A DNA stretch of 64,000 bases from Burkholderiaceae bacterium (lineage in GTDB: Bacteria > Pseudomonadota > Gammaproteobacteria > Burkholderiales > Burkholderiaceae_E): positions 124,001 to 188,000 of the forward strand of contig JAMLIN010000003.1 in assembly GCA_023954135.1 (NCBI GenBank), read 5' to 3'. This document shows positions 49,600 to 59,462 of the stretch, piece by piece. Position 1 is the stretch's first letter. Every line of letters starts with the position of its first letter. The translations under genes were made by a program, and so were the position numbers. The notes beneath the pieces are model-generated. The model had not been told where the DNA came from and made no database searches. It worked only from the letters and a program-made list of their open reading frames with translations.

Positions 49600-52173
49600 T
49601 CAGCCCTCGAGGTCGTCCTGCGCCGCGGAGGCCGCGTCGTCCGTCGGCGGGCTGTCGGTGAAGCCGACCATGTCGCCGACCACCAGCGCTGCGCCCGGTA
49701 TCGACCTCGAATCCGCGTCGCGATCCGGCGGGATACCCACCACGATGGTTTCGGCCGCATCGAGCTCGGCCAGGGCATCAGCCATCCGGGGACGCAGGCG
49801 ACGATCCGCGCCCTGCACGCCGTACTTGCCGGCCTGATGGCGGACCCAGGTCTCGAAATCGTCGCGGGTCAGGGGGCGCCCGACGTAGTAGCCCTGCGCC
49901 TGGTCGCAGCCCATCTCGCGAAGCATCGCGAGCTGCTCGGCGGTTTCGACGCCTTCGGCGACCGACTGCAGGCCCATGGACCGGGCAAGCTCGATCACCG
50001 CGCGAACGATGATCGCGGCACGCGGGTCCTCGCACATCACGCTGACGTAGCGCCGGTCTATCTTCAGGCTGTGCAGCGGCAGCTTCTGGAGCTCGTCGAG
50101 CGAGCCGAAGCCGCTGCCGAAGTCGTCCACGGCGAACATGGCGCCGGCACGGGACAGCAGCTCCATGTTCCGGGTCACGATCGCCGGCGCGCCGAGCAAC
50201 ACTCCGTCAGGGATATCGAAGCACAGGGTCCGGCCCGGCAATCCATGCTGGCGCAACGCTGCCACCACCTGGGCGGGGAACTCCGGATTCATCAGGTCGC
50301 GTCGCGAGAGATTCACCGAGATGGTCATCGGCAGGCCGCTGCTGCTCCACTCGGCGGCGTGCTCCAGGGCACCGTCGATCGCCCAGGCGGTGAGCTTGCT
50401 GATGAAGCCCGTCTTCTCGGCGAAGTCAACGAACTCGGCCGGATTCTGCGGGCCGCGCTCCGGATGGACCCAGCGCATCAGCGCCTCGGCCATCAGCTCC
50501 GAACCGTTGCCTAGCGAGATCTTCGGCTGGAACACCATGTGGAGCTCGCGCCGCTCGAGAGCCATGCGCAGGTCGGCCTGCACCGCCAGCTGGCGCTCCC
50601 TCTCGGTTTCGAACGCGGGATCGAAGATCGCCACCCCACCGAGCTCGGCGGCCGCGCCCACGAGCGCGTAGTCCGCCGACTGCAGCAGGTCCAGAATCGT
50701 CGCGCCATGCATGGGGTAGCCGGCAACCCCGACCCGCAGCGCGATGCCCAGCGTCTGGCCCTCGTAGCGAAACGGCCGGCTGGCGATGTCGGACAGGCGC
50801 CTGCCCACGTTGCGGGCAGTCACCGGATCGCAGTCGCGCAACATCACCGCGAACTCGTATGGGCCGGTGCGCGCAAGAATCGAGAGCTCCTGAGCCTCCG
50901 CCTTCCCGTCCTCTCCCGCCAGCATCCGGGTACCGCGCAGCACCCCGCGAAAGCGCTCCGCGAGCTCGGCCAGGACCTGCTCGGCGGCCTGCCGTCCGAG
51001 CGTATCGTTGATCTCGCGAAGCTGGTCGACATGGAGCAGCATCAGGCTCACCTTGCGCTCCTTGGCGCGCACCCAGGCGAGCATCGCCACGCCGCGCTCG
51101 TCGAACAGCACCCGGGTGGGCAAGCGGGTCACCGGATCCCGGTAAGCGGCCAGGCGGATCCGCTGCTCGCGCTGATGAACCGCCTCGTGCATGGTATTGA
51201 AGGTGCTCGACAACCTGGCGAGCTCATCGCGACCGGTACGGACCACCGGCTGGTACTCCCCCTTCCCGGCGATGAGCTCGCGAGCAGCCCGATCGAGCGC
51301 CAGGATGCCCTTGCGGATCGATCCGGCGGCTGCACCGACCGAGAGAACTCCGCCCAGGGCGATGCCTCCCAGGGCGAGCGCCATGATCAGCCGGTACTCC
51401 TCGAGCAGAGCGGCTGCGCCGGTATCGGCGGCGGCGATCGCACCGACAAGGGCCATGTCCTCGAGCGACTCGAGCCGGACCAGGCGAACCGAGTCCGCCG
51501 CGTCGCCCGTATCCATGGCGCGGCGCCGGACATCGGCCGAGCTCATCCCGTCGAAGAGCCGCCCCTGCTGGTTCGCCGCCGCATCCGAGCCCAGCCTCAG
51601 GATGCCGCCGCCGCTCGCGGGCACCCCCGCCAGCGCGACCTCCACACCCGCCGATTCGGCAAGCCGTCGTGCCAGCCTCGAGTCGATCGACAGCTCGAGG
51701 GCGCCGATCACGTCGGTACCGGGCTTGGCGACCATCTCGACCCAGGCCGCGCGCTGCCCGTCGAAGACGAGCCCGGCTGCCCGCCCGGCGTTGCGCGCGG
51801 TCGTGGCCAGCGGCGCGAGATCGGACGCACCGCGGAAGTTCATGTTCTCGCCCCGCTCCACCACCGGACCGCGGCCGAGGCGGACCCAGCCCCGCGAGGC
51901 ACCCGCAGCCGTGATGGCTCGTTCCAGCCGCTGGGCCGCGACCGCCGTACCCGGCGCATCGAGGGCTTCCTCCAGCATCGGGCCCGTCACCGCGAGGTCG
52001 CGGACCATGCGCGCCCACTCGCGCCGCAGGCCGGCTTCAGCGCTTTCGCGCCGTTCCTTCCACACGACGGCCCCGGCCGACTCCAGAGCAAGGCTCGGCA
52101 ACAGGAACGCGACGGCCGTCATCGCGACCGCGAGGACGGTGACCAGCGCAACCAGGCGAATACGCAGGGACAT
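49600..52173 (-). CDS. Membrane GGDEF-EAL protein with degenerate motifs
   Basis: 857 residues from ATG 52173; an ATG at 52212 is less likely. TM helices near 10-35 and 260-285 flank a periplasmic sensor region, followed by a HAMP-like segment, GGDEF, EAL and a ~70-residue C-terminal tail. The GGDEF signature is TGPYEF, so cyclase activity is doubtful. In EAL the opening EALMRW, DDFGSGFGSL and AEGVET are kept, but the EITES-type metal-binding motif is FDIPDG, so phosphodiesterase activity may be reduced or absent. It may be a c-di-GMP binding sensor. Divergent from a LysR gene. Confidence 0.85.
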   Translation of the reverse strand: MSLRIRLVALVTVLAVAMTAVAFLLPSLALESAGAVVWKERRESAEAGLRREWARMVRDLAVTGPMLEEALDAPGTAVAAQRLERAITAAGASRGWVRLGRGPVVERGENMNFRGASDLAPLATTARNAGRAAGLVFDGQRAAWVEMVAKPGTDVIGALELSIDSRLARRLAESAGVEVALAGVPASGGGILRLGSDAAANQQGRLFDGMSSADVRRRAMDTGDAADSVRLVRLESLEDMALVGAIAAADTGAAALLEEYRLIMALALGGIALGGVLSVGAAAGSIRKGILALDRAARELIAGKGEYQPVVRTGRDELARLSSTFNTMHEAVHQREQRIRLAAYRDPVTRLPTRVLFDERGVAMLAWVRAKERKVSLMLLHVDQLREINDTLGRQAAEQVLAELAERFRGVLRGTRMLAGEDGKAEAQELSILARTGPYEFAVMLRDCDPVTARNVGRRLSDIASRPFRYEGQTLGIALRVGVAGYPMHGATILDLLQSADYALVGAAAELGGVAIFDPAFETERERQLAVQADLRMALERRELHMVFQPKISLGNGSELMAEALMRWVHPERGPQNPAEFVDFAEKTGFISKLTAWAIDGALEHAAEWSSSGLPMTISVNLSRRDLMNPEFPAQVVAALRQHGLPGRTLCFDIPDGVLLGAPAIVTRNMELLSRAGAMFAVDDFGSGFGSLDELQKLPLHSLKIDRRYVSVMCEDPRAAIIVRAVIELARSMGLQSVAEGVETAEQLAMLREMGCDQAQGYYVGRPLTRDDFETWVRHQAGKYGVQGADRRLRPRMADALAELDAAETIVVGIPPDRDADSRSIPGAALVVGDMVGFTDSPPTDDAASAAQDDLEG

Positions 52174-52378
52174 TACGGGACTCGACCTCCGCAGGCGGGC
52201 CGGAGTCATCACCCGACCCCGACGTCATGCATTTGGGTGATGATGCCCGCATGCCCAGCGTCCGAAGGCCCGCAACGGACGGACGGCAGTTGCCGAAACA
52301 CTGGCGGCGCCGGCGCATGGCCGCCGGTCGACAGGCGGCGGTAAGCTTGAATCTCCTGCCCCACGGGATCCGACGCCG

Positions 52379-53287
52379 ATGGATCGTTTCAAGCAGATCG
52401 CCACCTTTGCCGCCGTAGCCGCGCGCGGCAGCCTGAGCGCGGCGGCGCGCGCCGAGGGCGTTTCGCCGGCCGTGGTCTCCCGGCGCCTCGATGCTCTCGA
52501 GGAGCGGCTCGGCGTCAAGCTGATCGCACGGACCACCCGACGGGTCACGCTCACCTTCGAGGGCAGCGCCTTTCTCGAAGACTGCCAGCGGATCCTGCGC
52601 GAGATGCACGATGCCGAGGCTTCGGTCACGCTCGGCGGCGTCAAGGCGAGCGGCCACCTGCGCATCACCGCTCCCGCCGGCTTCGGCCGCCAGCATGTGG
52701 CGCCGCTCATTCCCGCCTTCATCGCCAGTCACCCGGAGGTCAGCGTCACCCTGCTGCTCTCGGACCGGATCGTCGACATCGTGAACGAAGGTGTGGACCT
52801 CGCGATCCGGATCGGCAGCCTCGAGGACTCGAACCTGGTCGCCGTCAAGCTGGCCGACAACAGCCGAGTGGTGGTGGCCAGTCCCGCTTACCTGGAGCGG
52901 AACGGCCGGCCGAAGCACCCCGACGAGCTCGCCGGGCATCGCTGCCTGATGCTCGGGCCCGAAGCCAACCAGTCGCGCGGATGGCAGTTCATCGTCGACG
53001 GCGAGCCCTACGCGGTGCGCGGCAGCGGCCCGTTCGAGTGCAATGACGGAGCCGTCCTGCACGACTGGGCGCTGGCCGGCGCGGGCCTTGCCTGGCGCTC
53101 GCTCTGGGAGGTCGGCGACGACCTGCGCCAGGGGCGCCTGGTCACCGTGCTCGACGAGTTCGCCGCCCCCGGCACGGCCATCCACGCGGTGTTCGCCGAA
53201 CGCCGCCGGCTGCCGCTGCGGGTTCGCATGTTCATCGACATGCTCAAGAACACTTACGCGAACCCGGCCTACTGGCAACGAACATAG
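52379..53287 (+). CDS. LysR-family transcriptional regulator
   Basis: 302 residues. The N-terminal winged helix opens MDRFKQIATFAAVAARGSLSAAARA with SPAVVSRRLDALEERLG as recognition helix; the rest is the periplasmic-binding-like effector domain (SGHLRITAPAGFGRQHV). The sequence is closest to the CrgA/AaeR-like branch. It is divergent from the GGDEF-EAL gene with ~205 bases in between, which probably holds its promoter. Target unknown. It is the last host-composition gene before the copper island. Confidence 0.9.
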   Translation: MDRFKQIATFAAVAARGSLSAAARAEGVSPAVVSRRLDALEERLGVKLIARTTRRVTLTFEGSAFLEDCQRILREMHDAEASVTLGGVKASGHLRITAPAGFGRQHVAPLIPAFIASHPEVSVTLLLSDRIVDIVNEGVDLAIRIGSLEDSNLVAVKLADNSRVVVASPAYLERNGRPKHPDELAGHRCLMLGPEANQSRGWQFIVDGEPYAVRGSGPFECNDGAVLHDWALAGAGLAWRSLWEVGDDLRQGRLVTVLDEFAAPGTAIHAVFAERRRLPLRVRMFIDMLKNTYANPAYWQRT

Positions 53288-53418
53288 AGAAGGACACCCC
53301 CTCGCTTCGCGGCATCGCTTCGACCGTGCTGAGCCGGCTTTCCCTCTCGCCGCTCCTATGCGGATCCCGGAAGCGGGTCTTTCCGAGGAACCATCATGGT
53401 AGCTCGATGAGATTGTTG
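53288..53418. other. Left junction of the copper island
   Basis: 131 bases between the LysR stop and the sensor-kinase stop. No gene, tRNA, terminal inverted repeat or direct repeat was recognised. Composition drops from ~70% to ~63% GC across it. Confidence 0.5.
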
Positions 53419-54828
53419 TCAGGTCGACGACCGCATGGCGCGCTGGGGAAAAACCAGGGTAAAGCAGGTGCGCCCCTGGCCCGAGCTTGCCGTGACGCTG
53501 CCGCCGTGGGCCTGGGCGATAGCGCGCGTGATGGCCAGGCCCAGGCCCGAGCCGTCGGAGTCCGGGTGGGCCCGGGACGGGTCCGCGCGGTAGAAGCGGT
53601 CGAACAGGCGGGGCAGAACCTTGGGGTCAATGTCGGCGCCGGTGTTTTCCACGGCCACCGTGGCGGCTTGCCCCGCAGAGGTGATGCGTATGGTGACGGT
53701 GCCGGCCTCGGGTGTGTGGCGCACGGCATTGGACAGCAGGTTGCTCAGCGCGCGGCGGAACATCAGACGATCCCCCTCGATGTCGCCATCGCCCTCCAGA
53801 TGGAGCCGGACATGCTTTTCGTCGGCCACGGCTTCGTAGAACTCCAGCAGGGCCTGAGCCTCCCGGCGTGCGGAAAACCGTTCCACGCCCTGCAGATCCG
53901 CGTCGCGCTCGGTCTTCGCCAGGAACAGCATGTCCGACGCCATGCGCGCCAGGCGCTCGAACTCCTCGGCATTGGACGCCAGGATGTCGCGGTAGGTTGC
54001 GGCGTCGCGCTTGGTTGCCAGCGCCACCTGGGTCTGCGTGAGCAGGTTGCTTATGGGCGTGCGCAACTCATGCGCCAGGTCCGAAGCAAAGTCGGTCAGA
54101 CGCTGGAAGTCCTCCTGCAGGCGGTCCAGCATGCGGTTCAACTCCTGCGCCAGGTCGGCCATCTCCACCGGCACGGCCTGAACGGGCATGCGCTCGGCCA
54201 GCTTCTGGCCCGTCACCCTGGCGGCCCGTGACTTCATGTCGCGCATCGGCGCCAGCCCCTGGCGCGCCGTGACCCATGAGAGCAGGCCGCAGGCGGCGAT
54301 GGCAGCCAGCACATACAGCGCCAGGCTACGCCGCAGCCCGTTCAGGAACTGCATGTGGTGATCCGTGTCCGCAGCGATCCAGACCGACAAGGGGGGGCCT
54401 GCATAGGCCGGGTCGGCGTTGAAGGCCACGGTGTGGAACCTTGCATTGTCGCGCCGCCATAGCCCGAACACCGGATTCCCACCGGCGTGCGATGGCTTGT
54501 CGCTACGCATTTCGGGAATGAATTCCGAGGATTGAAAGACCACGGTCCCCTGGTCATCGCGCACGTCAACGTAGAGGTCCTGGTGGTAGCTCAGTGCGTC
54601 ACCCAGTCGCTGACCTGCATCCTCTGCCGAGCCGGCATTGCGCAGAATCTCCTCGATCAGGTGCTGCTTGTCCTGCAGCACCATCCGATCGAGCTCGACA
54701 AAATGCCTCTCGGTTTCCACCAGGAACAAGACACCGAGGCCCAGCACCACCGAGGCCGCGACCGCAGTGAAGAGCAGGGCCAGGCGCTGCGTCAGAGATA
54801 ACCTGCGCCAGCATACCCGGGCCACCAC
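53419..54828 (-). CDS. Heavy-metal sensor histidine kinase (CusS/CopS-type)
   Basis: 469 residues from GTG 54828, directly abutting the regulator stop, with gagga just upstream for translation. Two TM helices (~15-35, ~165-185) flank a periplasmic metal sensor; HAMP and the H-box SDLAHELRTPISNLL follow, and HATPase motifs SNLLSNAVRH, DRFYRADPSR and GSGLGLAI. DFASDLAHELRTPI is typical of the heavy-metal sensor family (CusS, CopS, IrlS). With the response regulator upstream it should switch on the divergent copper genes. Confidence 0.93.
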   Translation of the reverse strand: MVARVCWRRLSLTQRLALLFTAVAASVVLGLGVLFLVETERHFVELDRMVLQDKQHLIEEILRNAGSAEDAGQRLGDALSYHQDLYVDVRDDQGTVVFQSSEFIPEMRSDKPSHAGGNPVFGLWRRDNARFHTVAFNADPAYAGPPLSVWIAADTDHHMQFLNGLRRSLALYVLAAIAACGLLSWVTARQGLAPMRDMKSRAARVTGQKLAERMPVQAVPVEMADLAQELNRMLDRLQEDFQRLTDFASDLAHELRTPISNLLTQTQVALATKRDAATYRDILASNAEEFERLARMASDMLFLAKTERDADLQGVERFSARREAQALLEFYEAVADEKHVRLHLEGDGDIEGDRLMFRRALSNLLSNAVRHTPEAGTVTIRITSAGQAATVAVENTGADIDPKVLPRLFDRFYRADPSRAHPDSDGSGLGLAITRAIAQAHGGSVTASSGQGRTCFTLVFPQRAMRSST

Positions 54829-55512
54829 CTATTCCTCCTGCGGTACGTCGAGCACATAGCCCATGCCGCGCACGGTCTGGATCAGCTTGACTGATTGGCC
54901 TTCGTCGATCTTCACGCGCAGGCGGCGCATCGCCACTTCGATGACATTGGTGTCGCTATCGAAGTTCATGTCCCACACCTGCGAGGCGATCAGCGAGCGC
55001 GGCAGCACCTCGCCGTGGCGGCGCATCAGGAGCTCCAGCAGGCCGAACTCCTTGGCCGTCAGGTCCACGCGCTTGCCATTTCGCAAGACACGGCGGCGCA
55101 GCAGGTCAAGCTCCAGGTCGGCGACGCGCAACATGGTGCTTTCGTTGCCCACCGGACCGCGACGCAGGATGATGCGCACGCGGGCCAGCAGCTCCGCAAA
55201 CGAGAACGGTTTGACCAGATAGTCGTCGGCGCCCAGCTCCAGCCCCTTGACACGGTCTTCCACCTGGTCGCGTGCGGTCAGAAACAGCACCGGCATTTTC
55301 AGGCCGCGCTCGCGCAGCGCTTGCAACACCTGCCAGCCATTCAGGCCTGGCAGCATGACGTCCAGGATCACCAGGTCGTAAGCACCGTGCAAGGCCATGT
55401 GCAGCCCATCGGTGCCATGGGGCACGAGGTCCGCCACGTACCCGGCTTCGCTCAGGCCCAGGCGCAGATATTCGCCGGTCTTGAGCTCGTCTTCGACGAT
55501 CAATATCTTCAT
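54829..55512 (-). CDS. Heavy-metal response regulator (CusR/CopR-type)
   Basis: 227 residues from ATG 55512. Receiver domain with phospho-acceptor Asp in [14 protein letters not shown] and the K of DDYLVKPF; OmpR/PhoB winged helix with [18 protein letters not shown] and the terminal [10 protein letters not shown]. It is translationally coupled to the kinase (stop and start adjacent). Divergent promoter region 55513-55666 to the island genes contains candidate operator repeats. Confidence 0.94.
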   Translation of the reverse strand: MKILIVEDELKTGEYLRLGLSEAGYVADLVPHGTDGLHMALHGAYDLVILDVMLPGLNGWQVLQALRERGLKMPVLFLTARDQVEDRVKGLELGADDYLVKPFSFAELLARVRIILRRGPVGNESTMLRVADLELDLLRRRVLRNGKRVDLTAKEFGLLELLMRRHGEVLPRSLIASQVWDMNFDSDTNVIEVAMRRLRVKIDEGQSVKLIQTVRGMGYVLDVPQEE

Positions 55513-55574
55513 CGGTTCGGCTCCTTTGCCGTACTGGCGCAAGTGTGCCGGGTGCAAGGCACGCCAGCATGAAA

Positions 55575-55613
55575 CTGACAGGAATGTAATGTTGCGAACA
55601 TCCTGCTGACAGG
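55575..55613. promoter_or_regulatory. Candidate copper-regulator operator in the divergent promoter
   Basis: Two direct copies of ctgacagg (55575-55582, 55606-55613), 31 bases apart, flank aatgtaat and the perfect palindrome atgttgcgaacat (55589-55601). TGACA...TGTAAT patterns resemble the cop boxes of CopR/CusR regulators. Location between the regulator and the resistance genes supports this. Confidence 0.55.
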
Positions 55614-55666
55614 GCGGACTGTCCAGAATCACCAGCCTGAGATCAGCGATGCTTTCAGAGGAGACC

Positions 55667-56002
55667 ATGGCCCATTTCCATCACCCATCATCCTCCAGGG
55701 CACTGTTGCCCTGGATACTGGCGTTGTTCACAGGGGCGGCTTTCGCACAGGCACCAGCAGATACCGAAGCCTCCCCGCCTTCACTGCCGACGAAGCTGTC
55801 GTATTCGCCCGCCATCAGTGCGTACCAGACCTATGAGGATCAACAGGGGCAATCCTGGCGCGAAGCCAATGATCGCGTGGGCCAGATCGGCGGTTGGCGC
55901 GCCTACGCCAAGGAAATCAAGACGGGCAAGCCCGCATCCGTCAAGGATGTCGCCCCCGCCAGTGACCAGCGTGTGGGCGATCACGGCGGAGGTACGCCAT
56001 GA
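55667..56002 (+). CDS. Small exported protein of unknown function, first gene of the copper operon
   Basis: 111 residues from ATG 55667 (six codons earlier an alternative start exists). A signal peptide ([21 protein letters not shown]) is followed by a ~75-residue mature part with [19 protein letters not shown] and an [14 protein letters not shown] segment. No metal-binding motif is obvious. Its stop overlaps the ATG of the outer-membrane factor gene (ATGA). Proteins like this occur next to TolC-type genes in copper clusters; role unknown. Confidence 0.75.
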   Translation: MAHFHHPSSSRALLPWILALFTGAAFAQAPADTEASPPSLPTKLSYSPAISAYQTYEDQQGQSWREANDRVGQIGGWRAYAKEIKTGKPASVKDVAPASDQRVGDHGGGTP

Positions 56003-57429
56003 TCCGTGTGCGCGCCTCGGACGCCAGGATCGCCCTGTCTGCAATCGGGCTGGCGGTACTGACCGGATGTGCCAGCATCAGCCTCGAACAGAACATCGGC
56101 CGCGTCAACGACGAAGCGGGCAATTTCACCGAAGGCAAACTGACACTGGCACGTACCCGGGAAGAGCGCGACCGGCGTACGCAAGCCGCCCAAGCCCTGC
56201 TGTCGCAGCCTTTGAGACAAAAGGAGGCCGTCCAACTGGCCTTGACCAACAGCCCATCCCTGCAGGCTCTGCTGGCGCAAGGCTGGGCCGAGGCGGCCGA
56301 CGCGGCCCAGACGGGTCGGATCGCCAATCCCATTTTCGATTTCGAGCGCATGACGGCAGGTCCGGAGTTGGACCTCAGCCGTGCGCTGTCCTTTGGTCTG
56401 CTGGATCTGCTGACTCTGCCAACCCGGTATGGCATAGCCACCCGGCGCGTCGAGCAATCTCAATTGCGCCTGACCGGCAACGTGGTGGACCAGGTCACCG
56501 AAGTGCGGCAGGCCTGGGTGCGGGCCGTGGCTGCACGACAGGCGCTGCAATACGCCAAACAGGTCTACGACAGCGCCGAAGCGGGTGCCGAGCTGGCCCG
56601 GCGCATGCAGGGCGTGGGCAATTTCAACCGCATCACCCGTGCACGCGAGCAGGCCTTTTACGCCGATGCGGCAACCCGGCTGAGCACGGCCCAGCATCAG
56701 GCCACTGCCAGCCGGGAAGAGCTGGTGCGCATGCTGGGGCTGGATGAGAACCAGGCTCAAGCCCTGAAGCTTCCCGAGCGTCTGCCCGACCTGCCAAAGC
56801 AGGCGCTGGATCCGCAGGCAGTCGGCGCGCTGGCCACCCGGGCGCGCCTGGACATCCGCCTTGCGCAGACCGCGCTGGATGCCGCGGCCCGAGCCCAGGG
56901 CTTGAACACGGTGACCAGCCTCACCGATATCGAACTAACCGGTCGCCGCAGTACCACCTTCGACAACGCGGCGGGAACCCGCAGCACCGCAAGCGGCTGG
57001 GAGATCGCGGTGCGCCTGCCCGTCTTTGACTGGGGTGGCATGCAGCGTGATGCGATGAACGCCCGAACGCTGGCGGCCGCAAACCAGCTCGAAGCGACGG
57101 TGCGTGCCGCGGGATCCAGCCTGCGTGAAAGCTATTCGGCCTATCGGACGGCCTACGACGTGGCGCGGCATTATCGCGACGAAGTGGTTCCGGTGCGCAA
57201 GGTGATCGCGGAGGAGAACCAGCTGCGCTACAACGGCATGCTGATCAGCGTGTTCGAGTTGCTGGCCGATGCGCGCGACCAGGTCGATGCCGTCACTGCC
57301 GCCCTGAATGCACAGCAGCAGTTCTGGCTGGCCGATGCCGCCTTGCATGCCTCCGTGATCGGGCGCCCGGCGAACTTCACGCTGTCCACCACATCCAGCG
57401 CGCCCAGCGACGCAGACGCCGGTCATTGA
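55999..57429 (+). CDS. TolC/CusC-family outer-membrane factor lipoprotein
   Basis: 476 residues. Lipoprotein signal with lipobox LTGCAS, then the duplicated coiled-coil/beta-strand architecture of an outer-membrane factor (e.g. AVQLALTNSPSLQALLAQG). CusC partners with the CusBA RND pump, but no membrane-fusion protein or RND gene is in the remaining island sequence. It may use a pump encoded elsewhere or serve a different exporter. Confidence 0.88.
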   Translation: MIRVRASDARIALSAIGLAVLTGCASISLEQNIGRVNDEAGNFTEGKLTLARTREERDRRTQAAQALLSQPLRQKEAVQLALTNSPSLQALLAQGWAEAADAAQTGRIANPIFDFERMTAGPELDLSRALSFGLLDLLTLPTRYGIATRRVEQSQLRLTGNVVDQVTEVRQAWVRAVAARQALQYAKQVYDSAEAGAELARRMQGVGNFNRITRAREQAFYADAATRLSTAQHQATASREELVRMLGLDENQAQALKLPERLPDLPKQALDPQAVGALATRARLDIRLAQTALDAAARAQGLNTVTSLTDIELTGRRSTTFDNAAGTRSTASGWEIAVRLPVFDWGGMQRDAMNARTLAAANQLEATVRAAGSSLRESYSAYRTAYDVARHYRDEVVPVRKVIAEENQLRYNGMLISVFELLADARDQVDAVTAALNAQQQFWLADAALHASVIGRPANFTLSTTSSAPSDADAGH

Positions 57430-57445
57430 TGCAGAGACGATTCTC

Positions 57446-58858
57446 ATGACATCCAGAAGAGATTTCTTCAAGTTCGCGGGTATTGCGGGCGGCGCCGTCG
57501 CGGCCGGCACGGTCAACCGTGCCGTCATGGCGGCCTTGCCCGAACCCGTCATTCAGACCAGCCCGAATACCATGGCTCCACTGATGCCCGATTCGGGCCG
57601 GCCGTACAACCCCGTGGTCACGCTCAACGGATGGACGCTGCCCTGGCGCATGAACCAGGGCGTCAAGGAGTTTCATCTGGTGGCCGAGCCCGTGGTGCGC
57701 GAGATGGCTCCGGGCATGAAGGCCCACCTGTGGGGCTACAACGGCCAGAGCCCAGGCCCCACCATAGAAGTGGTAGAAGGCGACCGCGTGCGCATCTTCG
57801 TCACCAACCGGTTGCCCGAGCACACCGCCGTGCATTGGCACGGCCAGCGCCTGCCCAACGGCATGGACGGCGTGACCGGTCTGACGCAGCCGGCCATTCC
57901 GTCCGGCAAGACCTTCGTCTACGAGTTCGTCGCGCGCCGCCCAGGCACCTTCATGTACCACCCGCATGCCGACGAGATGGTGCAGATGGCCATGGGCATG
58001 ATGGGCTTCTGGGTCACGCACCCGAAAGCCAAACACCCTCTGATTGACCAGGTGCAGCGAGACTTCTGCTTCCTGCTCAGTGCATACGACATCGAGCCCG
58101 GAGCCGCGACACCCAAGGTCGCGGAGATGACGGAATTCAATCTGTGGACATGGAACAGCCGCGTCTTTCCCGGCATCGACTCGCTGAACGTGCGCCTGAA
58201 CGACAAGGTGCGCATTCGCATCGGCAATCTCACCATGACCAACCATCCGATGCACCTGCATGGCCATGAGTTCGTGGTCACGGGCACCGATGGCGGCCCT
58301 ACACCCAGGAGTGCACGCTGGCCCGAGGTGACCGCCGACGTAGCGGTGGGCCAGATGCGCCAGATCGAATTCGTCGCCGACGCGGAGGGTGACTGGGCCT
58401 TTCACTGCCACAAGAGCCACCACACCATGAACGCCATGGGGCACGACGTGCCCACGCTCATCGGCGTGGACCACAGTGGCCTGGCCATGAAGATCAACAG
58501 GCTCATTCCTGACTACATGACCATGGGCGAGCGCGGCATGGCCGACATGACCGAGATGGAGATGCCGATTCCCGACAACACCCTCCCGATGATGACCGGA
58601 GAAGGGCCGTTCGGATCGGTGGAGATGGGCGGCATGTTCAGCGTGCTCAAGGTACGTCGCGACCAGAAGCCGGGCGACTACAGGAACCCGGGTTGGTTCG
58701 AGCATCCAGCCGGCACAGTGGCGCATGAATACACCGGCCCCATGGCCGAGCCGGCACGCTTCAGCGCCGAGGGCGGCCAATCCATGCCGCGCGAGCGCAA
58801 ACCGGCAAAGCCCACGGAAGCCAAGGTGCGCAAGCCCACTTCGCATGGCGGGCATTGA
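57446..58858 (+). CDS. Tat-exported multicopper oxidase
   Basis: 470 residues. Twin-arginine signal peptide (TSRRDFFKFAGIAGG). Copper sites are all visible: AVHWHGQ, MYHPHADE, HPMHLHGHEF and FHCHKSHHTMNAMGH, giving a type-1 Cys-His-Met site plus the trinuclear cluster. It should oxidise Cu+ to less toxic Cu2+ in the periplasm, as CopA (Pseudomonas) and CueO do. A Met-rich stretch near 350-385 (MTMGERGMADMTEMEMP) could bind Cu+. Shorter than the classical ~600-residue CopA. Confidence 0.93.
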   Translation: MTSRRDFFKFAGIAGGAVAAGTVNRAVMAALPEPVIQTSPNTMAPLMPDSGRPYNPVVTLNGWTLPWRMNQGVKEFHLVAEPVVREMAPGMKAHLWGYNGQSPGPTIEVVEGDRVRIFVTNRLPEHTAVHWHGQRLPNGMDGVTGLTQPAIPSGKTFVYEFVARRPGTFMYHPHADEMVQMAMGMMGFWVTHPKAKHPLIDQVQRDFCFLLSAYDIEPGAATPKVAEMTEFNLWTWNSRVFPGIDSLNVRLNDKVRIRIGNLTMTNHPMHLHGHEFVVTGTDGGPTPRSARWPEVTADVAVGQMRQIEFVADAEGDWAFHCHKSHHTMNAMGHDVPTLIGVDHSGLAMKINRLIPDYMTMGERGMADMTEMEMPIPDNTLPMMTGEGPFGSVEMGGMFSVLKVRRDQKPGDYRNPGWFEHPAGTVAHEYTGPMAEPARFSAEGGQSMPRERKPAKPTEAKVRKPTSHGGH

Positions 58859-58891
58859 ATCTCTCCTTCGATCTTCAACCTGAGAACACTC

Positions 58892-59389
58892 ATGAAGTTC
58901 ACACGATCCATGACCTCCCGACTCTTCGCCATGCTTGCATTGGCCACATCAGGGGCGGCCTTTGCCAGCGGCAACCATGCGAGCGGCCACGGTCATGACG
59001 AGGATGGCGAGACGGCCATCGGCAAGCCCGGCGTCGTCGCCAAGGCGAGCCGCATCATTACTATCGAAATGAGCGACAAGATGCGCTTCACGCCTTCCGA
59101 TCTGACGGTCGAAAAGGACGAAACCGTGCACTTCGTTGTCAGGAACACCGGGCAGGTCAAGCACGAACTCAGCCTCGGCACTCAGAAGGAATTGCTGGAA
59201 CACCTGGAGCAGATGAGAAAATTTCCCGACATGGAGCACGACGAGCCCGGCAAGATCACCCTGGAGCCGGGCAAGCAGGGCGAGATCGTCTGGCAGTTCA
59301 CCCAAGCGGGTGTCGTCGATTTCGCCTGCCTGATACCAGGCCACTACGAAGCCGGCATGAAGGGCACCATCAAGGTCGGACGCAAGTGA
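58892..59389 (+). CDS. Periplasmic cupredoxin
   Basis: 165 residues. Signal peptide, His-rich start of the mature protein (NHASGHGHDEDG), then a cupredoxin fold with a type-1 copper site: His in GQVKHELSLG and Cys-His-Met spaced C-x4-H-x4-M in ACLIPGHYEAGM. It resembles CopI/azurin-like proteins of copper-resistance clusters and could pass electrons from, or store, copper handled by the multicopper oxidase. Confidence 0.9.
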   Translation: MKFTRSMTSRLFAMLALATSGAAFASGNHASGHGHDEDGETAIGKPGVVAKASRIITIEMSDKMRFTPSDLTVEKDETVHFVVRNTGQVKHELSLGTQKELLEHLEQMRKFPDMEHDEPGKITLEPGKQGEIVWQFTQAGVVDFACLIPGHYEAGMKGTIKVGRK

Positions 59390-59462
59390 TGACCTGAGCG
59401 CAGCGCATCCCGTCACGGCTCCAACCCGATCTGTCGATCCACCCGTTCACCCAGAGGTCACC

